Assembly (NCBI RefSeq): GCF_003386205.1
Contig: NZ_QRDY01000002.1
Coordinates: 1 to 64,000, forward strand
Reading direction: 5' to 3'
DNA from: Cohnella lupini
GTDB taxonomy: Bacteria > Bacillota > Bacilli > Paenibacillales > Paenibacillaceae
DNA length: 64,000 nt
In this document: in pieces, positions 9,149-18,547 of the stretch
Layout: every line of letters starts with the position of its first letter
Numbering within the stretch: position 1 is the stretch's first letter
Translations under genes and position numbers: made by a program
Notes under the pieces: generated by a model
What the model was told of the DNA's origin: nothing
Database searches by the model: none
Seen by the model: the letters and a program-made list of their open reading frames with translations, nothing else

Positions 9149-9853
9149 TTACTTAATGATCTCAGGCTCGGGAGCGTCGACTCCGCGAGTGTCCACGGTC
9201 ACTTTTTTCATGACCGGCGGAGTTTTCGGACGATCGTTAGCGCCTTTAGGCAATTGAACGATCTCGTTGACGACGTCCATGCCCTCGGTAACTTTACCGA
9301 ATGCCGCGTATGCTCCATCCAGATGAGGCGCGTCGGCAACCATCAGGAAGAATTGGGAACCGGCGCTGTCCGGACTTTGCGAGCGAGCCATGGAAAGAAC
9401 TCCGGCAGTATGCTTAAGGTTGTTCTCGAAGCCGTTCTGGGAAAATTCCCCCGCGATCGAATAGCCCGGTCCGCCCATTCCCGTACCGTCCGGATCGCCG
9501 CCTTGAATCATGAAGCCCGGAATGATGCGGTGAAAAATCGTGCCGTCGTAAAAGCCTTTTTTCACGAGAGAGATGAAGTTGTTCACCGAGTTCGGTGCTA
9601 CTTTAGGATAAAGCTCGACTTTGATGATCTTGCCGCTATCCATTTCGATGGTGACGATAGGGTTATCGCCGGAAGTGTCTACGCCGTTCATTGGGGAAGC
9701 CTCCTGTGTGGATGCCGCACCGTTTCCGGTAGCCGTCGCATCGGATGAGTTGTTTGAATTGTTCTTACCTCCGCAACCCGTTACGATAAGCAGAAGTGCA
9801 ATAATCGTGAGCAGGGAAGCGGCCAAGCGTTTGTTCGAGATATTCAATTTCAA
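9149..9853 (-). CDS. Lipoprotein peptidyl-prolyl cis-trans isomerase (cyclophilin)
   Basis: A 234-residue extracytoplasmic cyclophilin that catalyses proline isomerisation during folding of secreted proteins. The signal ends in a lipobox-like VTGC near residue 27, followed by an Asn/Ser/Ala-rich linker to about residue 60. The catalytic domain shows FHRIIPGFMIQGGDP, which includes the active-site Arg, and AGSQFF for substrate binding. The start appears to be TTG at 9853 with GGGGG just upstream; a second in-frame TTG two codons later has better spacing. Confidence 0.9.
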   Translation of the reverse strand: MKLNISNKRLAASLLTIIALLLIVTGCGGKNNSNNSSDATATGNGAASTQEASPMNGVDTSGDNPIVTIEMDSGKIIKVELYPKVAPNSVNNFISLVKKGFYDGTIFHRIIPGFMIQGGDPDGTGMGGPGYSIAGEFSQNGFENNLKHTAGVLSMARSQSPDSAGSQFFLMVADAPHLDGAYAAFGKVTEGMDVVNEIVQLPKGANDRPKTPPVMKKVTVDTRGVDAPEPEIIK

Positions 9854-9986
9854 AGTCCCCCTTGTCCTCTATATCCTTTCGTATCATATCATTTGATCGA
9901 AGAGGAATCCACTGGACGCATTCTCGATTCGCAAATCGACGTCTGGCAGGGATTTCGGAGGTAGGGGGACTATTGGGTGTCGCGAT

Positions 9987-10418
9987 CTATAGATTCTCGT
10001 AATGAGCGAGGCAATTGACGATTAGCGCGTCCGGCTCCAACAAGCCGTTAGGGTCGATTCCCAGTCGAACCGGGCTCTCCTTGCCGTGCAAGTGGGCGTC
10101 GAGGTCGTTAAGCGCCTCCCGAACCAGCTCCGTTTTGGCAATCCCCCAACAATCTCGATGCTGATTAACCGTTTCGTAAGCTTCCTCGAGCGTCGGTTTG
10201 CGGAAATTTTGCAGGAACGAAGCCCATTGAACCAGATCGATTTTCTTTAAGTCGGCGGATAACGTACATTTGGCCCATCCCGTATGCCCGCAACAGGTAA
10301 TTCTAAGCAAACCGTACTGGCAGTGCTCGTTTCCTTGTTTGCAGGTGCCGTAATGCAATCCATGCGGATTGTCGAATTGATAGATTTGAATGCTTGTTAT
10401 TCGTTCTTCTTCGCCCAT
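9987..10418 (-). CDS. Hypothetical protein, possibly related to enolase-superfamily N-terminal domain
   Basis: A 143-residue protein of unknown function. I chose the ATG at 10418 because AAGGAG lies 9 bases upstream; the longer open frame adds residues without a ribosome site. The N-terminal third (ITSIQIYQF, then a GLLRI-GHTGWAKC pattern) recalls the capping domain of enolase/muconate-lactonising enzymes. It lacks their catalytic barrel and is too short to be such an enzyme. Several Cys and His residues cluster in residues 20-50, which might bind metal. It is flanked by unrelated genes. The family suggestion is weak. Confidence 0.5.
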   Translation of the reverse strand: MGEEERITSIQIYQFDNPHGLHYGTCKQGNEHCQYGLLRITCCGHTGWAKCTLSADLKKIDLVQWASFLQNFRKPTLEEAYETVNQHRDCWGIAKTELVREALNDLDAHLHGKESPVRLGIDPNGLLEPDALIVNCLAHYENL

Positions 10419-10718
10419 GTTCGTGCTCTCCTTAGTCATACTAAAGCTTCGATAGAACAGAATATTACTAGGGAGACGGTTTTTTGTAAAACGATAGAGG
10501 TTGCCATATAGAAGTGCTATTCTTCGATTTCGATGAATTTTGGATGGGGCAGGGCAATAAAAAAGCATCGTTCTCTCGCTAGGGGGGTCGAAGCTCGTTC
10601 AAGCTCTTAAATTCGTTTTACGTCGAAAAAGTCGTCTTCCGGTTCCCATGCTTGGACGTAATTGAGGTAAAATAGAGCGGTGAGCATATCGGGCATCCCA
10701 TTCATCGGAGGACACGGA

Positions 10719-12458
10719 ATGAAACAAATCTTTCAATTTCTTAAAGTTTATCGCGTTGCCGCCGTCATGGCGGTGTTCCTCATGCTGGTCGAGCTGACCG
10801 TGGAGTTGGTGCAGCCGTTGCTGATCTCGAAGATCATCGACGACGGCATCGCGCCGGGCGACACGAACGTCGTGCTCCTCTGGAGCGGAGTGTTGGTAGC
10901 CGGAACGCTGTTCGCTTTCGGGGCGGGCATTCTTAGTTCCTTCTACGCGTCGCATGTCAGTCAAAGCTTAGGGTATGACATCCGGGAAAAGCTTTATGGC
11001 AAAGTACAATCGTTCTCTTATGCGGTGTTTAACCGATTCGCGACGTCATCGCTCATCACGAGACTGACCAACGACGTGACGCAGGTACAAGAAACGACGT
11101 TCATGGGGCTGCGCTTCATGCTGCGCGTGCCGTTAGTCGTCATCGGCAGCATGATCATGGCGCTCGTCGTACACGCGGAGCTCGGTTTTCTGCTTCTGCT
11201 TACCGTGCCGGCGCTTTTCCTATTCATCGTATGGATCGTGAAGAAGGCAGCAAAGCTGTTCAATAGAGTACAACAAAGGCTAGATGCGGTGAATGGAGTC
11301 ATGCAGGAAAATCTGGGCGGAATGCGCCTTATCCGCGTTTTCGTGCGTAGACAGCTCGAGGCCGATCGATTCGCCAAGCATAGCGGGGAATTGATGCAGA
11401 GTTCGACGTCGGCGCTTCGGCTAACCGAAATTACTTTACCGTTCATCGTATTGATCATGAACGCGGGGATTATAGCCGTGTTATGGTTCGGACATCTGGA
11501 GATCGGAGCGGGAAGCGCGACGACCGGCGAAGTGGTGGCAATCGTGAATTATTCGCTTCGGACGGCAGGCGCCCTATCGGCTCTGTCGATGCTCGTATCC
11601 GCGTTCTCGAGAGCCAGGGCATCCGCTCAACGGTTAGAAGAAGCCTTATTGACAGATAGCGAGTCGCAAGAAAGGACGCAAGGCAAGCAAGGCGTCGGAT
11701 ATATCGATAAGGGAGGCATCGCGTTCGAGAAGGTAACCTTTCAATACCCGGATACGGACGCGCCGGTACTTGAGAATATTTCTTTCGAAGCGCGCCCCGG
11801 CGAGACCGTCGCCATTCTAGGCGCGACCGGCTCGGGTAAGTCCTCGCTGATGCAGCTTATTCTGCGGTTATACGAGGAGGACAAGGGTTCCATTCGGATC
11901 GACGGAAGAAACGTTCGCGATATGGACTTGAGACAGCTTCACGATTCCATTGGTTACGTGCCGCAAGAGGTTCTGTTGTTCACGGGAACCATTCGCGAGA
12001 ATATCGCCTGGGGATTCGATGACGCAAGCATGGAGCAGATCATCGAGGCGGCTAAAAAAGCGCAAATCCACGATACGATCGTTCAGCTTCCAAGCGGTTA
12101 CGATACGATGCTCGGGCAACGGGGGATTAATCTATCCGGCGGTCAGAAGCAAAGGATATCCATTGCCAGGGCGTTAGTTCGAAAGCCTGCGATTCTGTTG
12201 CTCGACGATAGCACGAGCGCGTTGGACGTAGCGACGGAGGCCGCTTTGTTGCAAGCGCTTGGCGAGATGTCCTGCACGACTTTTCTCGTCACGCAGAAAA
12301 TCAGCTCCACCTTGAACGCCGATCTCATCTTGCTATTGGATGACGGCCATCTGATCGCTCAAGGGAAGCATAAGCCATTATTGGCGACTAACGACTTGTA
12401 CCGCCGCATCTATGAATCGCAATTCGGGGAGGAGGGGTCGCATGTGGGACGCGCTTAG
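10719..12458 (+). CDS. Heterodimeric ABC exporter subunit with degenerate ATP site
   Basis: A 579-residue half-exporter: six transmembrane helices (residues 1-300) then an ATPase domain. Walker A is ATGSGKSS, the signature LSGGQKQRISIARAL. Walker B ends in LLLDDSTSALD, so the catalytic Glu is Asp, and the H-loop reads VTQKIS, so the His is Gln. This is the usual pattern for the non-catalytic site of heterodimers such as BmrCD or TM287/288. The next gene supplies the intact site. ATG 10719 is preferred because GGAGGA lies 8 bases upstream. The substrate is probably a drug or lipid-like compound but is not determinable. Confidence 0.88.
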   Translation: MKQIFQFLKVYRVAAVMAVFLMLVELTVELVQPLLISKIIDDGIAPGDTNVVLLWSGVLVAGTLFAFGAGILSSFYASHVSQSLGYDIREKLYGKVQSFSYAVFNRFATSSLITRLTNDVTQVQETTFMGLRFMLRVPLVVIGSMIMALVVHAELGFLLLLTVPALFLFIVWIVKKAAKLFNRVQQRLDAVNGVMQENLGGMRLIRVFVRRQLEADRFAKHSGELMQSSTSALRLTEITLPFIVLIMNAGIIAVLWFGHLEIGAGSATTGEVVAIVNYSLRTAGALSALSMLVSAFSRARASAQRLEEALLTDSESQERTQGKQGVGYIDKGGIAFEKVTFQYPDTDAPVLENISFEARPGETVAILGATGSGKSSLMQLILRLYEEDKGSIRIDGRNVRDMDLRQLHDSIGYVPQEVLLFTGTIRENIAWGFDDASMEQIIEAAKKAQIHDTIVQLPSGYDTMLGQRGINLSGGQKQRISIARALVRKPAILLLDDSTSALDVATEAALLQALGEMSCTTFLVTQKISSTLNADLILLLDDGHLIAQGKHKPLLATNDLYRRIYESQFGEEGSHVGRA

Positions 12459-14289
12459 TGAACCCTTTCGCTATCGCAAGCCTCGGGAAACCGCCGAGCA
12501 GGAAAAAAGCGTCAGAGTAGAGAATCCGCCCGGCAAACGCGGCAAGCAGAAAGCCAAGGACTGGAAAACGACGCTGAAGCGTATTTGGCACTATCTATCG
12601 CACCGCAAGAGCAAGCTTAGCATGGTTCTCCTCATGGTTTTGCTAAGCTCGGGTCTTACCCTGCTCGGCCCTTATCTGATCGGAAGGGCGATCGATCATT
12701 ATCTGGAAGGTCCCGGAGGTACGCCATGGATTCTGTTCTTGGCGGGCTTGGCCGTCGTATACGTGTTGAATTCGCTAGTCAGCTGGCTGCAGAACGTATG
12801 GATGATCGCGATAGCGCAGGAAACGGTTTACCGGATGCGACTAGACCTGTTCGGACATCTGCATAAGCTGCCCATTCCTTTCTTCGCAAAGCGTCAACGC
12901 GGAGAGCTCATGAGCCGGATGACCAACGATATGGACAACGTGAGCTCGACCTTGAACAGCTCCGCCATCCAAGTGTTCTCGAGCGTACTTATTCTCGTCG
13001 GTACGATCGTCGTGATGCTGATCCTCAGTCCGTTGCTGACTTTGCTGACTTTCTTGGTCGTACCGCTGATGGCCGTCGGCATGAGGTGGATCACGCGGAG
13101 AACGGGGGTTCTTTTCAAGGAACGGCAACGCAATCTGGGGGATCTGAACGGCTATATCGAGGAAACGTTATCCGGTCAACGAATTATAAAATCGTTCTCG
13201 CAAGAAGAACGCGTGATCGGCGAGTTCGGCGAACGCAACGCGCGAATCAAGCTGTCTGGATTCTGGGCGCAGGCGATCTCGGGTTTTATACCCAAAGTCA
13301 TGAACGGGCTTAATAATCTTAGCTTCGCTATAATCGCAGGCGTCGGGGGCATCCTCGCCATTCGCGGCGCGATCACGGTCGGCGTGATCGTCGTATTCGT
13401 CGAATACGCCAGGCAATTCACGAGGCCGCTAAACGACTTGGCGAATCAGTGGAATACGTTGCTGTCGGCGCTTGCCGGAGCGGAGCGGGTGTTCGAGATA
13501 TTGGACGAGGAAGAGGAAGCGAAAGACGAGGGAGAGGCTAAGCCGATCGCCGCCGTTCAAGGTGCCGTAACGTTCTCCCATGTCTCGTTCTCCTACAATG
13601 CGGGAGAAACGACGCTGAAGGATATCAGCTTCGAAGCGAGGCCGGGGGAGACGGTCGCCATCATCGGGCCGACGGGCGCCGGTAAAACCTCCTTGATCCA
13701 GTTGCTATCCCGCTTCTACGAAACGGATGCCGGGGTTATCACGGTCGACGGGCACGACATCAAGTCGATTCGAAGAGAAAGCCTGCGTTCCCATATGGCG
13801 TTCGTCCTGCAGGATTCCTTTCTGTTCGACGGGACGATCCGCGATAACATTCGATACGGCAAGCTGGATGCCAGCGACGAAGAAGTCGTGGCGGCAGCCA
13901 AGCTCGCGAACGCCCATTCGTTCATCGCGAGACTGGCAGGCGGGTACGATAAGAAGTTGCACGGGGACGGAAGCGGCATCAGCCAAGGACAGAAACAGCT
14001 TCTCGCGATCGCGCGCGCGATTTTGGCCGATCCGGCCATACTGGTGCTGGACGAGGCGACGAGCAGCATCGATACCGTTACGGAGATCAAAATTCAAGAG
14101 GGGCTTCAGCGTCTGATGGAAGGGCGCACGAGCTTCGTCATCGCGCACAGGCTCAATACGATACGACGGGCGGATCAGATTCTCGTGCTCAAGGACGGGG
14201 AACTGCTGGAGAGAGGCTCCCACCGGGAGCTGCTAGACAAGAAGGGCTTATACAGCGACCTATACCAGGGGCTTGGAGTATTGCAATAG
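12442..14289 (+). CDS. Heterodimeric ABC exporter subunit with catalytic ATP site
   Basis: A 615-residue partner of the preceding gene. It overlaps that gene by 17 bases, with GGAGGAGGGG ahead of ATG 12442, so the two are translationally coupled. A basic N-terminal extension of about 60 residues precedes six transmembrane helices. The ATPase has Walker A GPTGAGKTS, Walker B ILVLDEATSSID with the catalytic Glu, and H-loop IAHRLNT with the His. Its own signature is altered to ISQGQKQ, which would pair with the partner's degenerate site. Together this gives one working and one silent ATP site, as is typical of asymmetric multidrug exporters. Confidence 0.9.
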   Translation: MWDALSEPFRYRKPRETAEQEKSVRVENPPGKRGKQKAKDWKTTLKRIWHYLSHRKSKLSMVLLMVLLSSGLTLLGPYLIGRAIDHYLEGPGGTPWILFLAGLAVVYVLNSLVSWLQNVWMIAIAQETVYRMRLDLFGHLHKLPIPFFAKRQRGELMSRMTNDMDNVSSTLNSSAIQVFSSVLILVGTIVVMLILSPLLTLLTFLVVPLMAVGMRWITRRTGVLFKERQRNLGDLNGYIEETLSGQRIIKSFSQEERVIGEFGERNARIKLSGFWAQAISGFIPKVMNGLNNLSFAIIAGVGGILAIRGAITVGVIVVFVEYARQFTRPLNDLANQWNTLLSALAGAERVFEILDEEEEAKDEGEAKPIAAVQGAVTFSHVSFSYNAGETTLKDISFEARPGETVAIIGPTGAGKTSLIQLLSRFYETDAGVITVDGHDIKSIRRESLRSHMAFVLQDSFLFDGTIRDNIRYGKLDASDEEVVAAAKLANAHSFIARLAGGYDKKLHGDGSGISQGQKQLLAIARAILADPAILVLDEATSSIDTVTEIKIQEGLQRLMEGRTSFVIAHRLNTIRRADQILVLKDGELLERGSHRELLDKKGLYSDLYQGLGVLQ

Positions 14290-14320
14290 CGCGGTTGGTC
14301 ATACGGAATAGAGGCATGAA

Positions 14321-14353
14321 AAAGCCGGATCCCTCATTACGGGATCCGGCTTT
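14321..14353. terminator. Bidirectional terminator between exporter and chemoreceptor
   Basis: AAAGCCGGATCCC at 14321-14333 pairs with 14341-14353. The genes on both sides converge on it. Confidence 0.85.
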
Positions 14354-14361
14354 GCGCTTGT

Positions 14362-16470
14362 CTAATCTATTTTGAGTTTGTCCAACGTCGTTTGAAGCTC
14401 CACGACGATCTTGTTAAGCATTTGGGCGGAAGAAGCCACCTCTTGCATGGAGGCCACTTGTTCCTCGGACGCGGCTGCTACGTGATTCGAGCCTTGTAAA
14501 GCGTGTTCGGCGATGGTGGCCAGCTGGTCAACCGTTGCGCCGACCTCTTCGGAGCCGGCGGAAATTTGTTCGGAGGCCGCGGAAACATCTTGTATTTGTT
14601 CGTTGACGGTTTTGATTTCGTGCCAGATTTCCTCGAACAGCTTACCCGTTCTAAGCACGGAATCCGAACCGTTTGCGACCGCTTGGGCTCCTTCGTCGAT
14701 CGTGGCAATCGTTTGCTCGGTTTCCTTATGGATCTGATCTATGATCGCGGACACCTGGTTCGTTGCGTCGTGAACCTGTTCGGATAGCTTCTTGATTTCC
14801 TCCGCGACTACCGCGAATCCTTTGCCGTGTTCTCCCGCGCGAGCCGCTTCGATGGAGGCGTTAAGGGAGAGGAGATTCGTCTGGCTGCTGATCTCGCGAA
14901 TCAAGTGAATGACTTCCGTAATCTTGCCGGATTGCTGTCCGAGAGACACCACGTTGGAGGAAGCTTGATCGACGGCTTCTTTGATCCGGTTCATTCTCGC
15001 GATCGTTTCTTTCATGTTCTCGTTCCCGAGCCGGGTTTTCTCCGTTACCGCCTCTACCGAATCGGCGACGCTTGCGGCGGATTCGGCGATTCTTTGGACG
15101 CCGGCGGACATTTCGTTCATGGCCTTGGAGGCATCAGCAGAGCTATGGACCTGAGAGTCGGCGCCGAGGGCGATTTGTTGAATGGATTCGGAAATGACGC
15201 TGGCGGCCTGGCTGGTTTCTTCGGAGCTTGCGGATAACTGCTGAGCGGACGAAGCGACGGAGTGACTCGCATCCGTAACGGAGCGAATCATGCCGCTTAA
15301 GTTATCTATCGTTTCGTTAAAGCGGTCGGCCATCTTGCCGAACTCGTCTTTATTGCGAATCGAGAGCTTGTGAGTAAAATCTCCTTTGGATAAATATTGA
15401 GAAAGGTCGATAACTTTACGGATATTGCGAATGACAAGCCTCTGCAGTACGAAATAAATCAATGCGTTCAGGACGGCCAGCAGAATAATTACGGTTACGA
15501 TGGATGTCCACATCTGCCGATTATAATCGGCCATTATCCTCTCCAGAGGCATGACCGCCTCGATATACCATGGAGCTTCGATCCCCGGGATCTCCACCTT
15601 TTGCACGAGCCCGATCGCGGACTGTCCTTTATCGTCGGTAAAGCGTACGAAGTTATCGCCTTCGGAATACTTGTCCAAGACAAGCTGCTTCTCCTCCGAG
15701 CCGCCGTACGGTTTGCCCGATAACTCGTGAATCCCTCCGTGGACGATGTAATTGCCTTGAGCCGTAAATACGGTCCCATATCCGCCGAAGGCATTGATCC
15801 CCTTCACGGCTTCCTCGAGCTGCGAAACGAGTAGATCGGCTCCGACGATGCCTAAGAATTTACCGCTGCCGTCGATAATCGGGATCGTCAAACTTGTCAT
15901 TTGGGTAGCTGCACCGTTAACTTCGTACAGGTAAGGATCCACGAGAGTCGCTTTTTTCGTTTTTTTCGGAATCTGGTAGTAATCTCCCGCTCCGTCCACT
16001 TCATAGTCACGGAGTGGTTCGATGAAAATTCCGCCTTTGTTGCGGACGACGTAAGGGATGAATCTACCCGTGTCGTCGTCGCCGCTGGAAAGATTGCGGT
16101 TCGCGGAATCGTTGCCGTCGAAAGCGTTAGGCTCCCAGAGCGTGTATAGTCCCAATACTTGAGGATGAAGTTCCAATTCCTGCTTAAGCAATTTTACGAT
16201 TTGAGCCCGATCGGGCCGGTCGGAAGTCTTTTCGTTCAAGAGTGCCGTTTTGATCGTGCGAAGCGTGGAGTTGGTGTTATCGAGAAGCTTCGAAACGACC
16301 TCCGATTCTTCGTGCAGCTCGAGCCGCGCCGTCATTTCTCCTTGTTCCATGGAGCTGCGATACCGAGATTGCTGATTCGTGAAGACGAGGGTGCTAACGC
16401 CTAGAAGAACCACCAATCCAACGATCAAATTCAATTTTAACGATAAACCTAGCCTATGCCATAGTTGCAT
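14362..16470 (-). CDS. Methyl-accepting chemotaxis protein with periplasmic-type Cache sensor
   Basis: A 702-residue transmembrane chemoreceptor. The first transmembrane helix covers residues 5-28. An extracellular dCache-type sensor follows (residues 35-300, including [19 protein letters not shown]). The second helix lies near residue 320, then a HAMP linker, then the long cytoplasmic coiled coil. The CheA/CheW-binding tip reads [20 protein letters not shown]. The start at ATG 16470 is chosen because GGGAG lies 8 bases upstream; an ATG 15 bases earlier has no ribosome site. The attractant is unknown. It is monocistronic. Confidence 0.92.
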   Translation of the reverse strand: MQLWHRLGLSLKLNLIVGLVVLLGVSTLVFTNQQSRYRSSMEQGEMTARLELHEESEVVSKLLDNTNSTLRTIKTALLNEKTSDRPDRAQIVKLLKQELELHPQVLGLYTLWEPNAFDGNDSANRNLSSGDDDTGRFIPYVVRNKGGIFIEPLRDYEVDGAGDYYQIPKKTKKATLVDPYLYEVNGAATQMTSLTIPIIDGSGKFLGIVGADLLVSQLEEAVKGINAFGGYGTVFTAQGNYIVHGGIHELSGKPYGGSEEKQLVLDKYSEGDNFVRFTDDKGQSAIGLVQKVEIPGIEAPWYIEAVMPLERIMADYNRQMWTSIVTVIILLAVLNALIYFVLQRLVIRNIRKVIDLSQYLSKGDFTHKLSIRNKDEFGKMADRFNETIDNLSGMIRSVTDASHSVASSAQQLSASSEETSQAASVISESIQQIALGADSQVHSSADASKAMNEMSAGVQRIAESAASVADSVEAVTEKTRLGNENMKETIARMNRIKEAVDQASSNVVSLGQQSGKITEVIHLIREISSQTNLLSLNASIEAARAGEHGKGFAVVAEEIKKLSEQVHDATNQVSAIIDQIHKETEQTIATIDEGAQAVANGSDSVLRTGKLFEEIWHEIKTVNEQIQDVSAASEQISAGSEEVGATVDQLATIAEHALQGSNHVAAASEEQVASMQEVASSAQMLNKIVVELQTTLDKLKID

Positions 16471-16651
16471 GATTCCCACTCCCATATCTTTGCTTCATAG
16501 TTTTTCTTCTCCTGATACTCCTAAGCATATATCGACAGTTTTCGTTGAAATGATTACAGACATTTTCAAATCATGTCAGGAAACCTCACTCGAAAAGGAT
16601 CTCTTAACTTGCGAGAGATCCAGCATCCGTGCTGATAATCGGCGCCATTTT

Positions 16652-16661
16652 ATGCTATAAT
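16652..16661 (+). promoter_or_regulatory. Extended -10 promoter for the small HTH gene
   Basis: ATGCTATAAT at 16652-16661 contains a TGn-TATAAT extended -10. The -35 region is poor. It lies about 80 bases before the small gene at 16740. Confidence 0.5.
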
Positions 16662-16739
16662 GAAAGTAATCATTCAGAGAATCGATCGGCATAAGAGCCT
16701 GGAAGCGCAAAGGCTGAAATGAAGAAAGGTTGTTAAATC

Positions 16740-16961
16740 ATGAAATCATTTGAAGACTGGAACCAGAAGGCCAAGAAAACCTTCAATGCCACTAGCACGG
16801 AAGAAGTACTCACGCTGACCGAAGCCGGCAATTTGCTCGGGCTTTCCAAGGATCAGATGAAAGTATACGTGGAGAAGCAAGGACTTACCAAGATGCCCAT
16901 TATGAGAAGCGTTCATCGCTATCTTCTGTTGAAAAGCGAGATAGATCAGATCATGGGATAG
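16740..16961 (+). CDS. Small helix-turn-helix-like protein
   Basis: A 73-residue protein. Residues 23-50 (LTLTEAGNLLGLSKDQMKVY) look like the helix-turn-helix of excisionase/MerR-type DNA-binding proteins, followed by a basic region and a final helix. GAAAGG precedes the ATG and a strong terminator follows, so it is a single-gene unit. No phage or plasmid genes are nearby, so an excisionase role has no contextual support. Its DNA target is unknown. Confidence 0.6.
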   Translation: MKSFEDWNQKAKKTFNATSTEEVLTLTEAGNLLGLSKDQMKVYVEKQGLTKMPIMRSVHRYLLLKSEIDQIMG

Positions 16962-17000
16962 GCAAGACCGAGGATGGCCTTCCCGCGCATGAATGGGAAT

Positions 17001-17031
17001 AAGCCCCGACCGACGAGGTTGGGGCTTTTGC
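17001..17031 (+). terminator. Intrinsic terminator
   Basis: AAGCCCCGACC at 17001-17011 pairs with GGTTGGGGCTT at 17017-17027, followed by TTGCTTT. It ends the small HTH gene. Confidence 0.8.
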
Positions 17032-17066
17032 TTTGGCACGAGTAATTAACTAAGGAGCGGTTCGAC

Positions 17067-17324
17067 ATGGAGAAAACGACGGAAGACGTTGCGGAATGGA
17101 TGTTCCAGGAACTAAGAAATGCCGGAGTATTATATCAAACGGATGCCGTTAACCATATTAAAAGCGAGTTTGGGGATCGATTCGTATACGTGAACGATAA
17201 GGGACACGCTTCCATAGACAAGGACGTCAAAAAAGCGTTCAAGAAGCTTCACGGAGGCAAAGCGGCTTGGGATCGGGACGCCTTTTACTGGGGATGGACT
17301 TCGGCGATAGTGGATCCCCGTTAA
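17067..17324 (+). CDS. Small conserved hypothetical protein (DUF6953-like)
   Basis: An 85-residue soluble protein with no known function. Its conserved C-terminus, WDRDAFYWGW, matches my recollection of a small family (DUF6953) of Firmicutes. The N-terminal half looks like a small helical domain (EDVAEWMFQELRNAG). AAGGAG precedes the ATG. Its stop codon overlaps the stop of the convergent L,D-transpeptidase gene by 4 bases, so no terminator separates the two. Confidence 0.6.
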   Translation: MEKTTEDVAEWMFQELRNAGVLYQTDAVNHIKSEFGDRFVYVNDKGHASIDKDVKKAFKKLHGGKAAWDRDAFYWGWTSAIVDPR

Positions 17325-17833
17325 GAAACGATATACACGCGGGTAGAAGTCTTGATCCGCTCATAGAGCCAGCGGACATCTTTGTTGTGCATGCGAATGC
17401 AACCGGCGGATACGTATTTTCCGATCGATTTTTCGTTATTGTTTCCGTGGATGCCGTAAGCGTAAGAGGTTTTGCCGTTAAGGGTCACCTTCAAACCGAG
17501 CCAACGATCGCCTAATGGGTTTTTGGGGTCGCCGCCTTTAATATTCTCCTTGTAATAGGGTCGGTTCTTGATTTTTTCCCGAATCGTAAACAAGCCTTCC
17601 GGCGTGTAGGAGGGCTTTTTCCCCGTGGCGACGGAGAACGACTTGACCAGCTTCCCTTTCTCGAAAAAATAGAGCTTGTTGGTAGCTTTGTCGATTTTGA
17701 TGAATTGTTCGTACTGGGTGAATTTCTTCTCTAATTGAACGGTTTCAGCCGCCGCATGGGCGGTAACGACGGCAGGGATGAATAGCAATGCGGACAGAAC
17801 GATAAGGACGCGGCACCAAAGCGTTAGCTTCAT
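17321..17833 (-). CDS. L,D-transpeptidase (YkuD family)
   Basis: A 171-residue exported enzyme. A signal peptide (residues 1-26) precedes a YkuD domain. The active-site block reads HGNNNEKSIGKYVSAGCIRM, with the conserved His, the SxGC Ser-Gly-Cys nucleophile and the Arg. Such enzymes crosslink meso-diaminopimelate residues in peptidoglycan or attach proteins to it. ATG 17833 is preferred over upstream ATGs because the signal peptide begins there and GGGAGG lies about 11 bases ahead. No LysM domain is present. Confidence 0.9.
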   Translation of the reverse strand: MKLTLWCRVLIVLSALLFIPAVVTAHAAAETVQLEKKFTQYEQFIKIDKATNKLYFFEKGKLVKSFSVATGKKPSYTPEGLFTIREKIKNRPYYKENIKGGDPKNPLGDRWLGLKVTLNGKTSYAYGIHGNNNEKSIGKYVSAGCIRMHNKDVRWLYERIKTSTRVYIVS

Positions 17834-18172
17834 GATTGAAGTAGCCTCCCGGATTGTCATGTTCATATATATGCATGACGTCGGGGAATATGGTCTTTGC
17901 TGGTATGAATTGGCGTAGCAAGGGTTGTGATTCTAGGTAAGTAGGATGGTAATCATCGTTATTCAAGCATAATAGCCCTATTGGAGGCAAAGTAGGATGA
18001 AGAACATTGCTATTGATCGAATATTCGGAAGAAATACGGTAAATGTAGAACAATAGCGATAATAAACATCCTTATCCAACTTATATTTGGCTCATGCATT
18101 GAAATAACAATGAAACACATTGCTATTAGATATCTGTCCAAGAGAGCTTCTTTTTACCTAAGTAGTAAGAGA
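17834..18172. other. Intergenic region without recognised features
   Basis: About 340 AT-rich bases upstream of the L,D-transpeptidase gene. A leftward frame here continues the transpeptidase frame without a ribosome site and is not credible as coding. Apart from possible promoter elements for the leftward gene, I see nothing in it. Confidence 0.4.
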
Positions 18173-18219
18173 AAAGAGCCTTCGGAAAGCGAGATCATCT
18201 CGTTTTCCGAAGGCTCTTT
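18173..18219 (-). terminator. Strong intrinsic terminator of the Sm-like gene
   Basis: AAAGAGCCTTCGGAAA at 18173-18188 pairs with 18204-18219, and an inner CGAGAT/ATCTCG pair extends the stem. On the reverse strand it is followed by a T-rich tract. It lies just after the leftward gene at 18261-18476. Confidence 0.8.
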
Positions 18220-18260
18220 CGCACGATTCAGGAAGTAACAAATTTCAATATTTGTTCGGA

Positions 18261-18476
18261 CTAACGTTTCCGCAATTCGAAAAATTCGCACTCGGCTCTG
18301 GATTGGTATGCCATATCCCCGATACCGGATTGGATGACGACGGTTTGATGGTCGAAGCGGACGATAATCCCGTTGTTGTCGATCATGTGGTCGTTCTTGA
18401 AGACGCGAATGCGAGCCTGGCGCTGCATCGCCTCTTCGAAATCTTGATCGGACGTCAAACGGATGTTTAATGCCAT
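18261..18476 (-). CDS. Small protein, possibly Sm/Hfq-like fold
   Basis: A 71-residue basic protein. The start ATG 18476 has AAGGAG 8 bases upstream; a longer frame has none. The strand pattern RIRVFKNDHMIDNNGIIVRF then HQTVVIQSG recalls the Sm1 motif of Hfq-like RNA-binding proteins (hydrophobic-G-hydrophobic-x-x-F/D). The Hfq tail motif YKHAI is absent, being replaced by AYQSRAECEF. It is monocistronic with its own terminator. It could equally be an unrelated small beta-barrel protein. I do not assign a function. Confidence 0.55.
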   Translation of the reverse strand: MALNIRLTSDQDFEEAMQRQARIRVFKNDHMIDNNGIIVRFDHQTVVIQSGIGDMAYQSRAECEFFELRKR

Positions 18477-18547
18477 TGGGAGGACTCCTTCTTCCTTAGC
18501 GGGAAGGCTTATTCGCGATAGGGCGTGGATTCCATTATACAACTTCT

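Noticed and set aside
9071..9748. 225-codon rightward frame opposite the cyclophilin gene
   Set aside because: It begins inside the terminator hairpin and is antisense to a well-supported gene.
16740..16961. Phage excisionase
   Set aside because: The helix-turn-helix resembles one, but no integrase, attachment site or phage gene lies nearby.
17745..18053. Leftward 102-codon frame upstream of the L,D-transpeptidase
   Set aside because: It overlaps the signal-peptide region of the transpeptidase in another frame and lacks a ribosome site.
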